From: Hemerocallis citrina | Taxonomy: Eukaryota; Streptophyta; Magnoliopsida; Asparagales; Asphodelaceae | Length of the DNA: 64,000 nucleotides | Reading direction: 5' to 3' | Assembly: GCA_017893485.1 (NCBI GenBank) | Contig: CM030360.1 | Coordinates: forward strand, 7,496,870 to 7,560,869 | Shown: positions 33,841-44,349 of the stretch, in pieces | Numbering within the stretch: the stretch's first letter is position 1 | How the letters are laid out: every line of letters starts with the position of its first letter | Notes under the pieces: model-generated | Told to the model about the DNA's origin: nothing | The model's input: only the letters and a program-made list of their open reading frames with translations | Databases searched by the model: none | Position numbers and translations under genes: made by a program

Positions 33841-35354
33841 ACATATGTAAGGCCCAAAAAAATAAACCTCATCACTAGTCATCAGGCATATTTGAAAGAA
33901 ATACTCCACAAATAGAATTATTTCTTGTAATCTAAATTCTTTCATAAAGACAAGACGATGATATGTTTTATCATTTCCTCACCCCTCTTTTCCTTCTTCT
34001 TTTATTTTTTCAGAAAATAAGTTTTCGCCGACTATCAGAAAGAATTGAATTGAAGAGGCCACTTGCACTTAGTCATTAATAACTAGTATAGTACGTGTGT
34101 GATGCATGTCAATCTTAATGAATAACTGAATAAAAAATTGACTATAATAGATGAGAGAAGTCAGAGAACTATAATGGGTCAAGTTATTTTCCCAATAAAT
34201 AGATTATTTAGCAAGTGAAAGGTACAACATTTCTTTTAGTTTTATATAGTAAGTACTATTTTGACATGAACTTTTCTAATGAGCAATTTAACAAATAGGG
34301 TGAGGGAAAAAGTTACATACCAGAAAATAGAAACTGTCAATGATGTCGGAGTGACAGTGAGGGTGGGGAGGGTGAGGGTAACGGTTGCGACATCGGCATG
34401 GGTGCAGGGGGGGTGAGTACGGAAAACGGTAGGTAGGCAACGAGCAGTGGGGAGGCTGCAAGCGGCGAAGACGGCGCGGTGATGCAACGTAGGGCTACGG
34501 GGTGCTGGGGGGGCTACGGGGCAGCATCGCGGTGGGAAGGCGCAGCGGGAGCGACGGATTGGTGGGGACAGAGAGGGTCAGCGGTGAAACAGAGAAGAAG
34601 ATGAACAGTGAGAGAGAGCAATAGATGGGGAGGCGTGAGGGAGAGGAATAGACGAGGAGGCCTCTGAATATTTTGATTTGAGCTACACGTGCGGTGCACG
34701 TGTAAATTTGTTGGATTTAATTTATACGTACAATGCACGCCTTAATAAATATTTTTTTTAATGTAAAAATTTTGACGTTGTATGGATTGGAACCTTAGAC
34801 CTCCTTTATATCACTTACGTACGGGCGATGCACGGGTTTGTTTGGTTACAACCCCCAACTCTCCCATTAAAATAGTAGAGCTTATAGTAATTTACACGTG
34901 CGATGCACGTCTTTATAAATATATTTTCTGGCATCAAACCTAAGACCTCCTCTATATTAATTATGTGCGTTTATTGAACGTGTTTGTTTGGATGTAATGC
35001 ACGAATTTTTTTGGTGACAAACTCTACTATTAAAATAGTAGAGATATATCACGTGTTTGTTCGGTTAAACAATCCCAACTCTCCCACTGAGAGATTCGAG
35101 ATCAGAAATTAGAGATTAGAGATAGATAAGTATTGTGAATACATCCAAGTGTTACATTAGTCGCCTAAGCACAGTTCTTCTCATTTCTGCGAAACAGAGA
35201 GAATGCACAAAATCTACTTGCACAAGTAGTACACAATTTTATTTTCATTCTAGACAAATAGCTTACAACTTCAACTTACTTTCCCTACATATTTATAACA
35301 ATAATAATTCTTAAAATAAAAAAAAAAAGAAAACCAACACTCAATCCCAAGTAA
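33841..35354. repeat. 3' flank of gene copy B
   Basis: Matches 51240-52764. Includes the G-rich tract (34360-34650), Helitron-like hairpins and the 10-bp-arm hairpin at 35022-35043. No gene. Confidence 0.45.
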
Positions 35355-35813
35355 CTAAACAGATGTAGGAAGAACCCCACAGTCATAGTGGACAACAGCA
35401 GCTATCTTAGGAAACAAATACTTATAAAACACATGATCCCTTAGGAACCTAACAGCCCAACCCCGAAGCCCTGTTCCACCTTGTTGCACCCAGCCGGATA
35501 AGTACGCTCCGACAATTATGCCGGCAGCCCGCCACCTTCTCTCCTTCACATAATTCTCTACCCCCTTCTCCACCCCTATCAGACTCATTGCCCTACCGCC
35601 GGAGGAGCTCAGAGACGGGCCAATGTTCCTTGCTAACACAATTGCATCCTCTAAAGCACAACATCCGCCTTGGCCGAGGTCTGGGGTCTTAGGATGCATT
35701 GCGTCGCCAGCCACCGTGACGGTACCTTTATTATTAGGCCCCATGATCACAGCCCATGGGCTTCGGAACATAAGAGGAGCCCATGACAACGATGAAGGAT
35801 CGGAGTTTCGGAC

Positions 35814-36310
35814 TGTAGGATTTGGAGAATATAACTCATGTAATTTATCACATAATTATGCACCTTTTCTCCAGCAACGGAAGCGGTAATTTGAACCAGT
35901 TGATGTTCCACTTTTCTCTAATTGATGCTCTTCGTCCAAAGCAAGTTACGGGAACTTGATTTATGTTTTCACAACACAATTTTGCCTTTTTTGCATTTTA
36001 TCTGTTTGAGTTTTCTGTTTATATCTCTTGTGTATTCTGTTCTTTTTCTTTTTTGTCCAAGTTGCCGATCCATAACCACATATATATATATGTATCTATG
36101 GTAACTGTTATAAAGCAGTTACCAAAACTGCTCTATAACAGTTTTGGTAACTGTTATAAAGCAGTTACCAAAACTGCTCTATAACAGTTTTGGTAACTGT
36201 TATAAAGTAGTTACCAAAACTGCTTTATAGCAGTTTTTGGTAACTCCATATCTTATTCAAACTCATCATGTGGATTAATATATATAACCATATTTATATA
36301 TATATTAACA
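35814..36310 (-). repeat. Copia 3' LTR (497 bp)
   Basis: Minus strand TGTTAATATATATATAAATA...CCAAATCCTACA. A TATA-like TATATAAATA lies within its first 25 bp. Its middle has tandem units of gtaactgttataaagcagttacc / inverse, hairpin-rich. One more unit than in the 5' LTR. Confidence 0.85.
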
Positions 36311-36325
36311 TCTCCCACTCACATA
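36311..36325 (-). other. Copia polypurine tract
   Basis: The minus strand reads GTGAGTGGGAGA immediately before the LTR start TGTTAA, the usual plus-strand primer site. Confidence 0.75.
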
Positions 36326-37285
36326 TGAGTGTTGAATTCTCGGCCATACACAAAAAAAAATTGAACTCCTTGTTCAGTATACACAATAATAATAATACTG
36401 CATCATACAGGCAAATGTGTCGTGTGACCCATGAGCATATGAGCTTTCTGTGCTAAAAACTGGTTAAGGTTATATAGCAGCTCAATCAATTAACATGAGG
36501 ATTTTACAACTCGTTATATTCCCCAGAATATATTTAATTTACACAAATTAACATATCTCTTATCCCTCATAAGAGCATATTTAATATTCATATTTATTTG
36601 TATCTATAATCATGTCCTTGACATAATTGACCGGTCAATAGAACAAATAATAGTGTAAACACAAATATTCTTCCTTTCTACTAGCATCTCTAGATTTTAT
36701 CATGACCGCTTTCCTAGACATGTACCGCATGACCGTATCAATCTTGGCTATTGGCACAATGCTAAAGTAGCGACATTATGACAAAAGTTCAAAACCTAGC
36801 AAAAGTCTTAAGGGAAAATAAAGGCTAAAGCCTTAAAGTCTCACATAAATGAGAAAACAGGGAAAAATGTTCTCATTACCAGAATGGTCATCTTAGCACG
36901 CATGGTATGAAAAATGCGTTACGATACTTTTCTCTCTCAATGAGAGTGTATGTCATACTAATCTTAGTATCGTACAAATCTTAGTTCAAGTATTTCTTAA
37001 TACTTAACTTAGGGTTTTTCACAACAACTTCCTCATTGAAATCCCTTGATTTGGCTTATAACAAGTCACATTCTTTGATTATTAAATCTTATTTAATAAT
37101 ACAATTTCTGCACATCCTCGATGTCAGAATGACTGTTCATGTGAGTGAACCAATCTTGACTTGTTGACATACTTTTATTTGGACAAAATAAGCTAGTCTC
37201 AAAAACGAGCTTTTAAGTACATAAACAATTATTCCATAAATATTAGCATTAACAATAATATTTGTCCAATAACATTACATTTCTA

Positions 37286-40200
37286 TCAAATCATACGTAG
37301 CCCTAGAGTCTTGGTATGTCCCAAGAATACATCTCTGGGAATAGGTTTAGTGAACGGATCAGCAACCATTTGATGTGTAGAAATGTACTTTATGATCACT
37401 TTCTTTTTCTCGACAATATCTCTTACAAACTTCAACTTTGTATCTATATGCTTGGTTTTTTCATGATATTTGGGATCTTTCGTATAAGCAATGGCGGCTT
37501 GATTATCACAATGAACTGTTACAGCTCCCACTGAAGAAGTGCATGTGATTCCCAAATGTTTCAGAAAACTTTTTAACCAAATAGATTCTTGTACAGCTGA
37601 CGCACAGGCTACAAATTCTGCTTCCATTGTTGATAATGCGACGCAGGTTTGTTTCTTGCTACTCCATGAGATAGCTCCATTATTTAGTAAGAAAACATAG
37701 CCTGAAGTGGATTTTCGTTCATCAACGTCACCACCCCAATCAGAATCTGTATATCCTTGGAGTTTGAAGTTATTTCCTTGATAACAAAGGAAATATCCCG
37801 CAGTACCTTTGAGATATCGAAAAACTCTTTTTACTGCTTTCCAATGTCTTTTTCCCAGATTAGACTGGAACCTGCTAATCAGACCTACGGCATAGCAAAT
37901 GTCTGGACGTGTACACAACATTGCATACATCAGACTTCCAACAGCATTAGCATATGGTATCTTTGACATTTTTCTTTTTTCAGAATTAGTCTGTGGACAC
38001 ATATCACGACTTAGTGATTCTTTGACAACTGGAGTATCCACAGGTTTGCAGTTTTCCATTCTGAATCGTTCTAGAAGTTTCTTAATGTAAGTTTCTTGTG
38101 AAAGACCAAGTAACCTTCTAGATCGATCTCTATGGATTTTTACACCGAGAATGTATTCTGCTTCACCCATATCCTTCATTTCAAAATTTGAGGATAACCA
38201 TTTCTTAATGGTATTTAGGAACTTTATGTCATTTCCAGCCAATAGTATATCATCAACATATAGAGATAAAATCACAAATTTATTATTGGATTTCTTCACA
38301 TAGACACAATGATCTTCATCAATCATGACGAAATCATATGAGATAACAGTAGTATGAAATCTCAAGTACCATTGTCTTGAAGATTGCTTAAGTCCATAAA
38401 TCGAACGTTTCGATTTACAAACTTTATTCTCTTGACCAGAAAAAACGAAACCTGATGGCTGTTGCATATAGATTTCTTCTTCTAATTCGCCATTGAGAAA
38501 TGCAGTTTTAACATCCATTTGATGTAATTCCAAATCTAAATTTGCTACTATTGCTAAAAGTAGGCGAATAGAGGCAAATCTCACTACCGGTGAAAAGGTT
38601 TCTTCATAATCAATACCCTCTTGTTGAGTATAACCTTTTGCAACCAATCGAGCTTTATGCCTTTCGACAGATCCATCTGCCTTCCTTTTTATTTTAAGAA
38701 CCCATTTGTTCCCAATCGCCTTACGTCCACATGGAAGATCAACAAGTTCCCAGACTTTATTTGATTCCATTGACTTCAATTCTTCTTCTATTGCACTTCT
38801 CCATTTGTCCTTTGATGGACAACTTAGAGCCTCTTTCAATGATTTGGGCTCTTCCTCGTCTATGGGAGATGTCAAGAATGCATACGATAAAGCGTTCTTA
38901 AACACTTCACGTTGATCCATATTTTCTGTTGAAAAGAATAGTGCATGTCCCTCTATGTCATAATGACGTTTAGGTACATGTTTCCTAGTAGTTTTTCGTA
39001 ATAGTGATTCATTTGGAACAGAATTATTCCCAGTTAGATCCATATTATCAATATTATCAATCTCAGGTAAAACACTCCCACTTAGATCATATGGGGTATT
39101 TACTGGGTTCTGGTCCAAAGACTCATGTTGAATATGACCTTGTGTTGAATCACTGACTTCGAATAAAGGTTCAATATTCCGAATATTACCTTTACTAGGA
39201 AATTCATTTTCTAGAAAAGTTGCATTTCTTGACACTAATTCTGTTATACTTGCGTCCTCATTTTCTCCAATGAACACGTAACCCTTAGATTCCTGACTAT
39301 ATCTTATAAAGATACATTTCTTTCCACGAGGACCAAGCTTACCATACTGACTGGAAGTGTCAAGTATATAAGCTGCACAACCCCATGTTCTAAGGTTACT
39401 TAAATCAGGTTTTCTACCCGTCCAAAGTTCATAAGGAGTTGTTTTTACAGATTTTGAGGGCACCCTATTCAAAACATAGGTAGCAGTTAATAACGCATCT
39501 CCCCAAAAGGAAATTGGTAGATTCGTTTGTGCCATCATGGATCTAATCATTTCCAACAACGTGCGATTCCTTCTCTCAGCAACACCATTTTGTTGAGGAG
39601 TATAAGGAGTTGTTAATTGTCTGATTATACCCTTTTCACTACATAGTTCCTTGAACTGATCAGATAAATATTCACGTCCTCGGTCAGTTCTAAGAACTTT
39701 CACTGTTCTATCTTTTTGATTCTCTACTTCATTTAAGTATTGTCTAAAACAATTAATTGCTTCAGATTTGTGAGAAATCAAATAGATATGACCAAAACGT
39801 GAATAGTCATCTATGAAAGTAATAAAATAGGTAGCTCCATGTCGTGCTCTCACATTCATAGGACCACAAATATCAGAGTGAATTAATTGCAAAGGAAATT
39901 CTGCTCGGAAAGCTTTTCCGAATGGTTTTCTAGTCATTTTTCCAGCAAGACAACTTTCACAAGTATTAAGAACAACTTTTGAAAGTGAACCCAAAAGTCC
40001 TTCTTTCACAAGTCTATTTATTCTTTCTTGCCCAATGTGACCCAATCTAGCATGCCAAATGATATCATCTATACGAGCATTACTAGAAGAACTAACATTA
40101 TAACACAAATTATTTTCATAATAATTAAATGTAGTTCGATCACAATCCATAACCATAAAACCATCGAAAAGATGTCCAGTACCAAAATAAACACCATTAT

Positions 40201-41419
40201 AAGTAATACAAACGAAATCTTTAGAAAACAACAATTCATAACCCACACTTAAAAGAACAGTTACTGAAATTAGATTCCGACTAATTTCAGGAGCAAAAAG
40301 GACGTCATGTAGGAGAAGTGTTCGCCCATTAGCTAACTCGAGTTTGCAAGTACCCATTCCTTTGACTTCAACTCGAGAATTATTTCCCACATAAATCCAT
40401 CTTGTTCCTCCAGGAATTCGACGGAAATCTACAAAAGCTCCTCGATCTCTAGTTACATGATCGGTGGCCCTTGAGTCTACAATCCACAAAGGAAAAGATT
40501 CAGTGAGTAATACCGTACTAGAGACTAATATAGTGCTTTTATAAGAGTTTGAAAGATTAACCTTGTCCCTCCTGGGCTCAGGGCATTCACGTGCAAAATG
40601 ACCAACATTACCACAGTTGAAACATTTCATCTTGCTTTTATCTTTCTTCCTTTTGACGTGTCCTTTGTTTTTGTTCTTTTTAGGATGCGGTTTCGGACCC
40701 CCTGTTCCAGCATTCTTACCCTTCTTTCCCTTATTCCAGTTCTTTTTACGTTTAAAGCCTGAAGCTTGTTTTGAACTAGATTCAGCAACGAAAGCATTTG
40801 AAGAGGGTCTAGCAGCTCCAAGCCGCTCATCCTCTAACTCAACATGTCGAGCAGCATCAGCAAAAGATTTGATACCCTCGTTATGAGTCAAATTCACTTT
40901 CAAGTGCTCCCACTTGTCAGGGAAAGAACGAATAAGAGCCTGGATTTGTTGCTCTTCGGAAAGTTGATGACCAGCTGTCTTAAGCTCCCTAATCATATTA
41001 GACATCACTCGAATGTGTTGTTTAATATTATGATCAGCTTGCTTCTTGTACGTATCGAATTTTATAGTGAGCTGTCTCAGACGAGTGAGTGAAGTTCCAC
41101 CAAATTTCTCTTTGAGGTATGCCCAGATATCATGAGAATTAAGGTGTTGTTCACACTCGAGGATTAAATCATCAACGACCGAGCTTACAAGAATACCACG
41201 AGCGGTGGAATCTTTCTTTTTCCAAGCAGTGTAAGCATCTTGGTCTCTCTTTCCTTGAGGTCCAGTACCAACTCCAGGGTCTTCCATGACTTGGTGGATT
41301 GCATCCAATGCATTTTGTTCGTCAAGAACATACCAAATCTTATGACGCCATGTCTCATAGTTGTCTCCATTCAGTTTGTCACCTTTGTTCAGATCAGCAA
41401 TGATTGATTTTGATGCCAT
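37286..41419 (-). CDS. Copia gag-pol polyprotein, 1377 aa
   Basis: One uninterrupted frame with the Copia domain order. A gag/UBN2 region (residues about 1-235) is followed by a basic linker and a zinc knuckle CFNCGNVGHFARECP (about 266-279). The protease motif is next (about 313), reading DSRATDH where DSGATDH is expected. Integrase has an HHCC finger from about 455, catalytic Asp at SDICGP near 515, a second Asp in LRTDRGREY and Glu in NGVAERRNRT near 610. Reverse transcriptase follows with YVDDILL near 1054. RNase H starts near 1225 (YTDSDWGGD, STMEAEF, DNQAA). Full family length, starting at MASKSIIADLNKGD. The Gly-to-Arg change next to the protease Asp probably prevents maturation; otherwise the frame looks coding-competent. 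Confidence 0.92.
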   Translation of the reverse strand: MASKSIIADLNKGDKLNGDNYETWRHKIWYVLDEQNALDAIHQVMEDPGVGTGPQGKRDQDAYTAWKKKDSTARGILVSSVVDDLILECEQHLNSHDIWAYLKEKFGGTSLTRLRQLTIKFDTYKKQADHNIKQHIRVMSNMIRELKTAGHQLSEEQQIQALIRSFPDKWEHLKVNLTHNEGIKSFADAARHVELEDERLGAARPSSNAFVAESSSKQASGFKRKKNWNKGKKGKNAGTGGPKPHPKKNKNKGHVKRKKDKSKMKCFNCGNVGHFARECPEPRRDKVNLSNSYKSTILVSSTVLLTESFPLWIVDSRATDHVTRDRGAFVDFRRIPGGTRWIYVGNNSRVEVKGMGTCKLELANGRTLLLHDVLFAPEISRNLISVTVLLSVGYELLFSKDFVCITYNGVYFGTGHLFDGFMVMDCDRTTFNYYENNLCYNVSSSSNARIDDIIWHARLGHIGQERINRLVKEGLLGSLSKVVLNTCESCLAGKMTRKPFGKAFRAEFPLQLIHSDICGPMNVRARHGATYFITFIDDYSRFGHIYLISHKSEAINCFRQYLNEVENQKDRTVKVLRTDRGREYLSDQFKELCSEKGIIRQLTTPYTPQQNGVAERRNRTLLEMIRSMMAQTNLPISFWGDALLTATYVLNRVPSKSVKTTPYELWTGRKPDLSNLRTWGCAAYILDTSSQYGKLGPRGKKCIFIRYSQESKGYVFIGENEDASITELVSRNATFLENEFPSKGNIRNIEPLFEVSDSTQGHIQHESLDQNPVNTPYDLSGSVLPEIDNIDNMDLTGNNSVPNESLLRKTTRKHVPKRHYDIEGHALFFSTENMDQREVFKNALSYAFLTSPIDEEEPKSLKEALSCPSKDKWRSAIEEELKSMESNKVWELVDLPCGRKAIGNKWVLKIKRKADGSVERHKARLVAKGYTQQEGIDYEETFSPVVRFASIRLLLAIVANLDLELHQMDVKTAFLNGELEEEIYMQQPSGFVFSGQENKVCKSKRSIYGLKQSSRQWYLRFHTTVISYDFVMIDEDHCVYVKKSNNKFVILSLYVDDILLAGNDIKFLNTIKKWLSSNFEMKDMGEAEYILGVKIHRDRSRRLLGLSQETYIKKLLERFRMENCKPVDTPVVKESLSRDMCPQTNSEKRKMSKIPYANAVGSLMYAMLCTRPDICYAVGLISRFQSNLGKRHWKAVKRVFRYLKGTAGYFLCYQGNNFKLQGYTDSDWGGDVDERKSTSGYVFLLNNGAISWSSKKQTCVALSTMEAEFVACASAVQESIWLKSFLKHLGITCTSSVGAVTVHCDNQAAIAYTKDPKYHEKTKHIDTKLKFVRDIVEKKKVIIKYISTHQMVADPFTKPIPRDVFLGHTKTLGLRMI

Positions 41420-41765
41420 AGTCTAATTATTGAGAAAAAAGAAAAAGATTAATGCTTGTTTATGTACTAATATGTTTTACGTGAATCTAGATTGATCCAA
41501 CAATAATTTTGATACAAAATTAAACGTCGAAAAAATGACTTGAAGTTATCAATCATCGGTTTAATAAAGTATTTTCATCATCTTGATTCAATCAATAAAC
41601 ATAAAACATGATGAGTTAAAAAAAATAACAAACTCCCACTTAGTTAGCAATATTTCCAAAATAAAGCTTACTAAAATGTCAAATAAATACAATATTTACA
41701 TGACAAAACAAGACAAAAATAGTTAAAAAAAACAGAACATAAACAACAACATTCGATTACACATA

Positions 41766-42344
41766 TCAAATCATCCAATAGCCCGTCTTAAGTACACTCC
41801 TTTTTTGTCTTGAAATAAATTCAAATTTCTCAATTTCTTCTAAAATTTCTTTTTCATGTTTCAAATGAGCATTGAACTTAATCCGGGCTAGTCGTTCGAA
41901 TTGATGATGAGGCTTGCGTTTTGTTGTCATTTTTAGGCAGAAGATATCATTTCCCAACTTAGAGCTTGTTCCCAGAACAGCCGATCTTCCCGCCGATCTT
42001 TGATTGTTCTTTTGTTCCTCTTCAACTATTCTTTTTAATATCATTGGGCCTTTGACTATCACCCCATTAAATGATTCCAATACTCTCACAGCATAAGGAA
42101 TGTCTTCATTTCTCAAGCTATCTATCCAAAGGAATTTATTGGATAATGTGGCGTAAGTCACATGACTTAATGTGGTGAGTCCATGAGCTTTCAAAAATAG
42201 TAGATGCACCCACATTTTCAACATTTCTAGATAGTGTTCTGCATACGAATGATGCTCTTTCATTTTGTAAAATAGAAAATCCCAATGTCGAGAATATGAA
42301 CTATTTATATCAGTCGTTGTTGGAGTCCTTCTTCTATTAGCCAT
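41766..42344 (-). CDS. extra 192-aa ORF upstream of Copia gag
   Basis: Open frame in the 2.2-kb stretch between the primer-binding site and gag, on the coding strand, about 350 bp upstream of the gag start. It begins MANRRRTPTTTD and is rich in basic, aromatic and leucine residues, with a charged C-terminal helix-like part (HLKHEKEILEEIEKFEF). I do not recognise it. Ordinary Copia elements have only gag-pol, so this could be a captured or lineage-specific accessory gene; chance openness is less likely at this length in AT-rich DNA. No frame disruption is seen. Confidence 0.5.
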   Translation of the reverse strand: MANRRRTPTTTDINSSYSRHWDFLFYKMKEHHSYAEHYLEMLKMWVHLLFLKAHGLTTLSHVTYATLSNKFLWIDSLRNEDIPYAVRVLESFNGVIVKGPMILKRIVEEEQKNNQRSAGRSAVLGTSSKLGNDIFCLKMTTKRKPHHQFERLARIKFNAHLKHEKEILEEIEKFEFISRQKRSVLKTGYWMI

Positions 42345-43604
42345 CTTTTTAAAAAAAATGAAAACAGGAAATTATTAATGCCCAGAAAAATAAAGTTTAT
42401 AACATACGAACACATAAGTTTACTTGATTTCGTGAAAGCCCTGTTTCTCGAATAACTCTTGTATTCCGAAATGAAATAAACAATCATTTAATTTCCAATT
42501 TCCAATAAGAAGTATTTTTCTCTAAAAAAAATTTTGAAGAAGACAACAAACAACCGATTATGCAAGGTCAGATTATTAGGAGAATGAGGGGTCTTAACCA
42601 AAAAAAAAAGGACCTTTCTTTTCAAAAAGACCCCCAAACTATTCTGTAAAAAATCAGAACAGTCCTCGTTTTTTCCAAAAAACATATCAAATCTATTTTA
42701 ACTCCAATTTGTACAAAACCAACGGTAATAGAAAGATAATTGAACAAGCTTTCTAATTATATATCGAAGTTTGCAGGATTCAATATCGAAGTAAGAATAG
42801 ATATTCCAGATATAAACCTAAGGTTTTGCTGGAGTATCAGCTAGTCACTGACAATCCTTCACACTGTTGAGAGTTATAACTGTGCTTCTGTTGCTAAAAT
42901 CTGCCTAATAATTAGTCAGATTCGTTAATAGGAGTAAATTGAAATTAATCTCATGAGACTACTTATAGAAAAGTACTAGCTTTTCTTTCATTTCTCATTT
43001 GATTCCCTTTCTTCATTTAACAGTCAGTAACTCTCATCGTGTTGTTGATTTCTTAGTGTCTTAACTGAACTTGCTATATTTAATTACACAGAAAATTACA
43101 GACAGTCAAACATTTAATTAAAAATTAAAGACTGAGCAATTACTCCTAAACGGTGCATCCAAAAAATTCCAAATTTTGCAGATCAACTATTTAGGGTAAT
43201 ACTGACATACTGTAAAAATTTCAGTTTTTGATTGAGAATTTCAGTTTTTGCTGTGACAGTCAAACATTTAGTGGGTAATACTGACGCTGTGAGAGTATAT
43301 ATATAAATCAGTTTTTGATTGATATAAATCAGTTTTACATAAACAAACGATACTAATCTTAGTATCGTTGGGGAGCAGTTACCCACATGTAATCTTAGTA
43401 TCAAAGTTTATGATATCATCTAAACTGTTGGGGAGCAGTTACCCACAGTTTTACATAAACAACAATAACAGTTTATGATATCATTTGACATACTGTGAAA
43501 ATTTCAATCAAAAATACCAATTTTGAGTAATACGAATTTTTTGAACAATTTTAACACAATTTTCATTAATCCGTATCAGAAAAAGGGAAAAACAACTAAC
43601 AATT
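42345..43604. other. Copia 5' untranslated leader
   Basis: AT-rich. A duplicated ttggggagcagttacccaca unit lies near 43371 and 43427, and related cagtttttgattga repeats lie in 43220-43330. No further ORF of note. Confidence 0.45.
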
Positions 43605-43618
43605 AGCTCTGATACCAA
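43605..43618 (-). promoter_or_regulatory. Copia primer-binding site (tRNA-iMet)
   Basis: The minus strand reads TTGGTATCAGAGC directly after the LTR end CCTACA. Confidence 0.88.
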
Positions 43619-44030
43619 TGTAGGATTTGGAGAATATAACTCATGTAATTTATCACATAATTATGCACCTTTTCTCCAGCAACGGAAGCGGTAATTTGAA
43701 CCAGTTGATGTTCCACTTTTCTCTAATTGATGCTCTTCGTCCAAAGCAAGTTACGGGAACTTGATTTATGTTTTCACAACACAATTTTGCCTTTTTTGCA
43801 TTTTATCTGTTTGAGTTTTCTGTTTATATCTCTTGTGTATTCTGTTCTTTTTCTTTTTTGTCCAAGTTGCCGATCCATAACCACATATATATATATATCT
43901 CTGGTAACTGTTATAAAGCAGTTACCAAAACTGCTCTATAACAGTTTTGGTAACTGTTATAAAGCAGTTACCAAAACTGCTTTATAGCAGTTTTTGGTAA
44001 CTCCATATCTTATTCAAACTCATCATGTGG
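43619..44030 (-). repeat. Copia 5' LTR, truncated at its outer end
   Basis: Collinear with 35814-36273 but missing about 37 bp at the minus-strand start (including TGTTAA and the TATA-like motif) and one internal repeat unit. It joins an inverted LTR piece at 44030/44031. Confidence 0.82.
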
Positions 44031-44349
44031 AGCAGTTTTGGTAACTGCTTTATAACAGTTACCATAGATACATATATATATATGTGGTTATGGATCGGCA
44101 ACTTGGACAAAAAAGAAAAAGAACAGAATACACAAGAGATATAAACAGAAAACTCAAACAGATAAAATGCAAAAAAGGCAAAATTGTGTTGTGAAAACAT
44201 AAATCAAGTTCCCGTAACTTGCTTTGGACGAAGAGCATCAATTAGAGAAAAGTGGAACATCAACTGGTTCAAATTACCGCTTCCGTTGCTGGAGAAAAGG
44301 TGCATAATTATGTGATAAATTACATGAGTTATATTCTCCAAATCCTACA
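44031..44349 (+). repeat. inverted LTR fragment capping the Copia
   Basis: Reverse complement of the first 320 bp or so of the LTR (35814-36135), ending ...CCAAATCCTACA at the right border. The whole insertion thus begins TGTAGGATTTGG and ends in its inverse. Confidence 0.85.

Larger units (their letters stand above)
35814..44349 (-). mobile_element. Copia LTR retrotransposon inserted in gene B
   Basis: Minus-strand element: 3' LTR 35814-36310, polypurine tract at 36311-36322, gag-pol 37286-41419, an extra ORF at 41766-42344, primer-binding site at 43605-43618 and 5' LTR 43619-44030. An inverted LTR piece (44031-44349) forms the outer right end. Flanks are ttcggac on the left and ttgggac on the right (6 of 7 match; the uninterrupted copy C reads ttcggac). 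The long open polyprotein suggests a fairly recent insertion, later than the gene duplications. Confidence 0.88.

Noticed and set aside
36095..36240. Regulatory hairpin array (gtaactgttataaagcagttacc units) as a separate element.
   Set aside because: It lies wholly inside the Copia LTR and recurs in each LTR copy, so it is part of the LTR.
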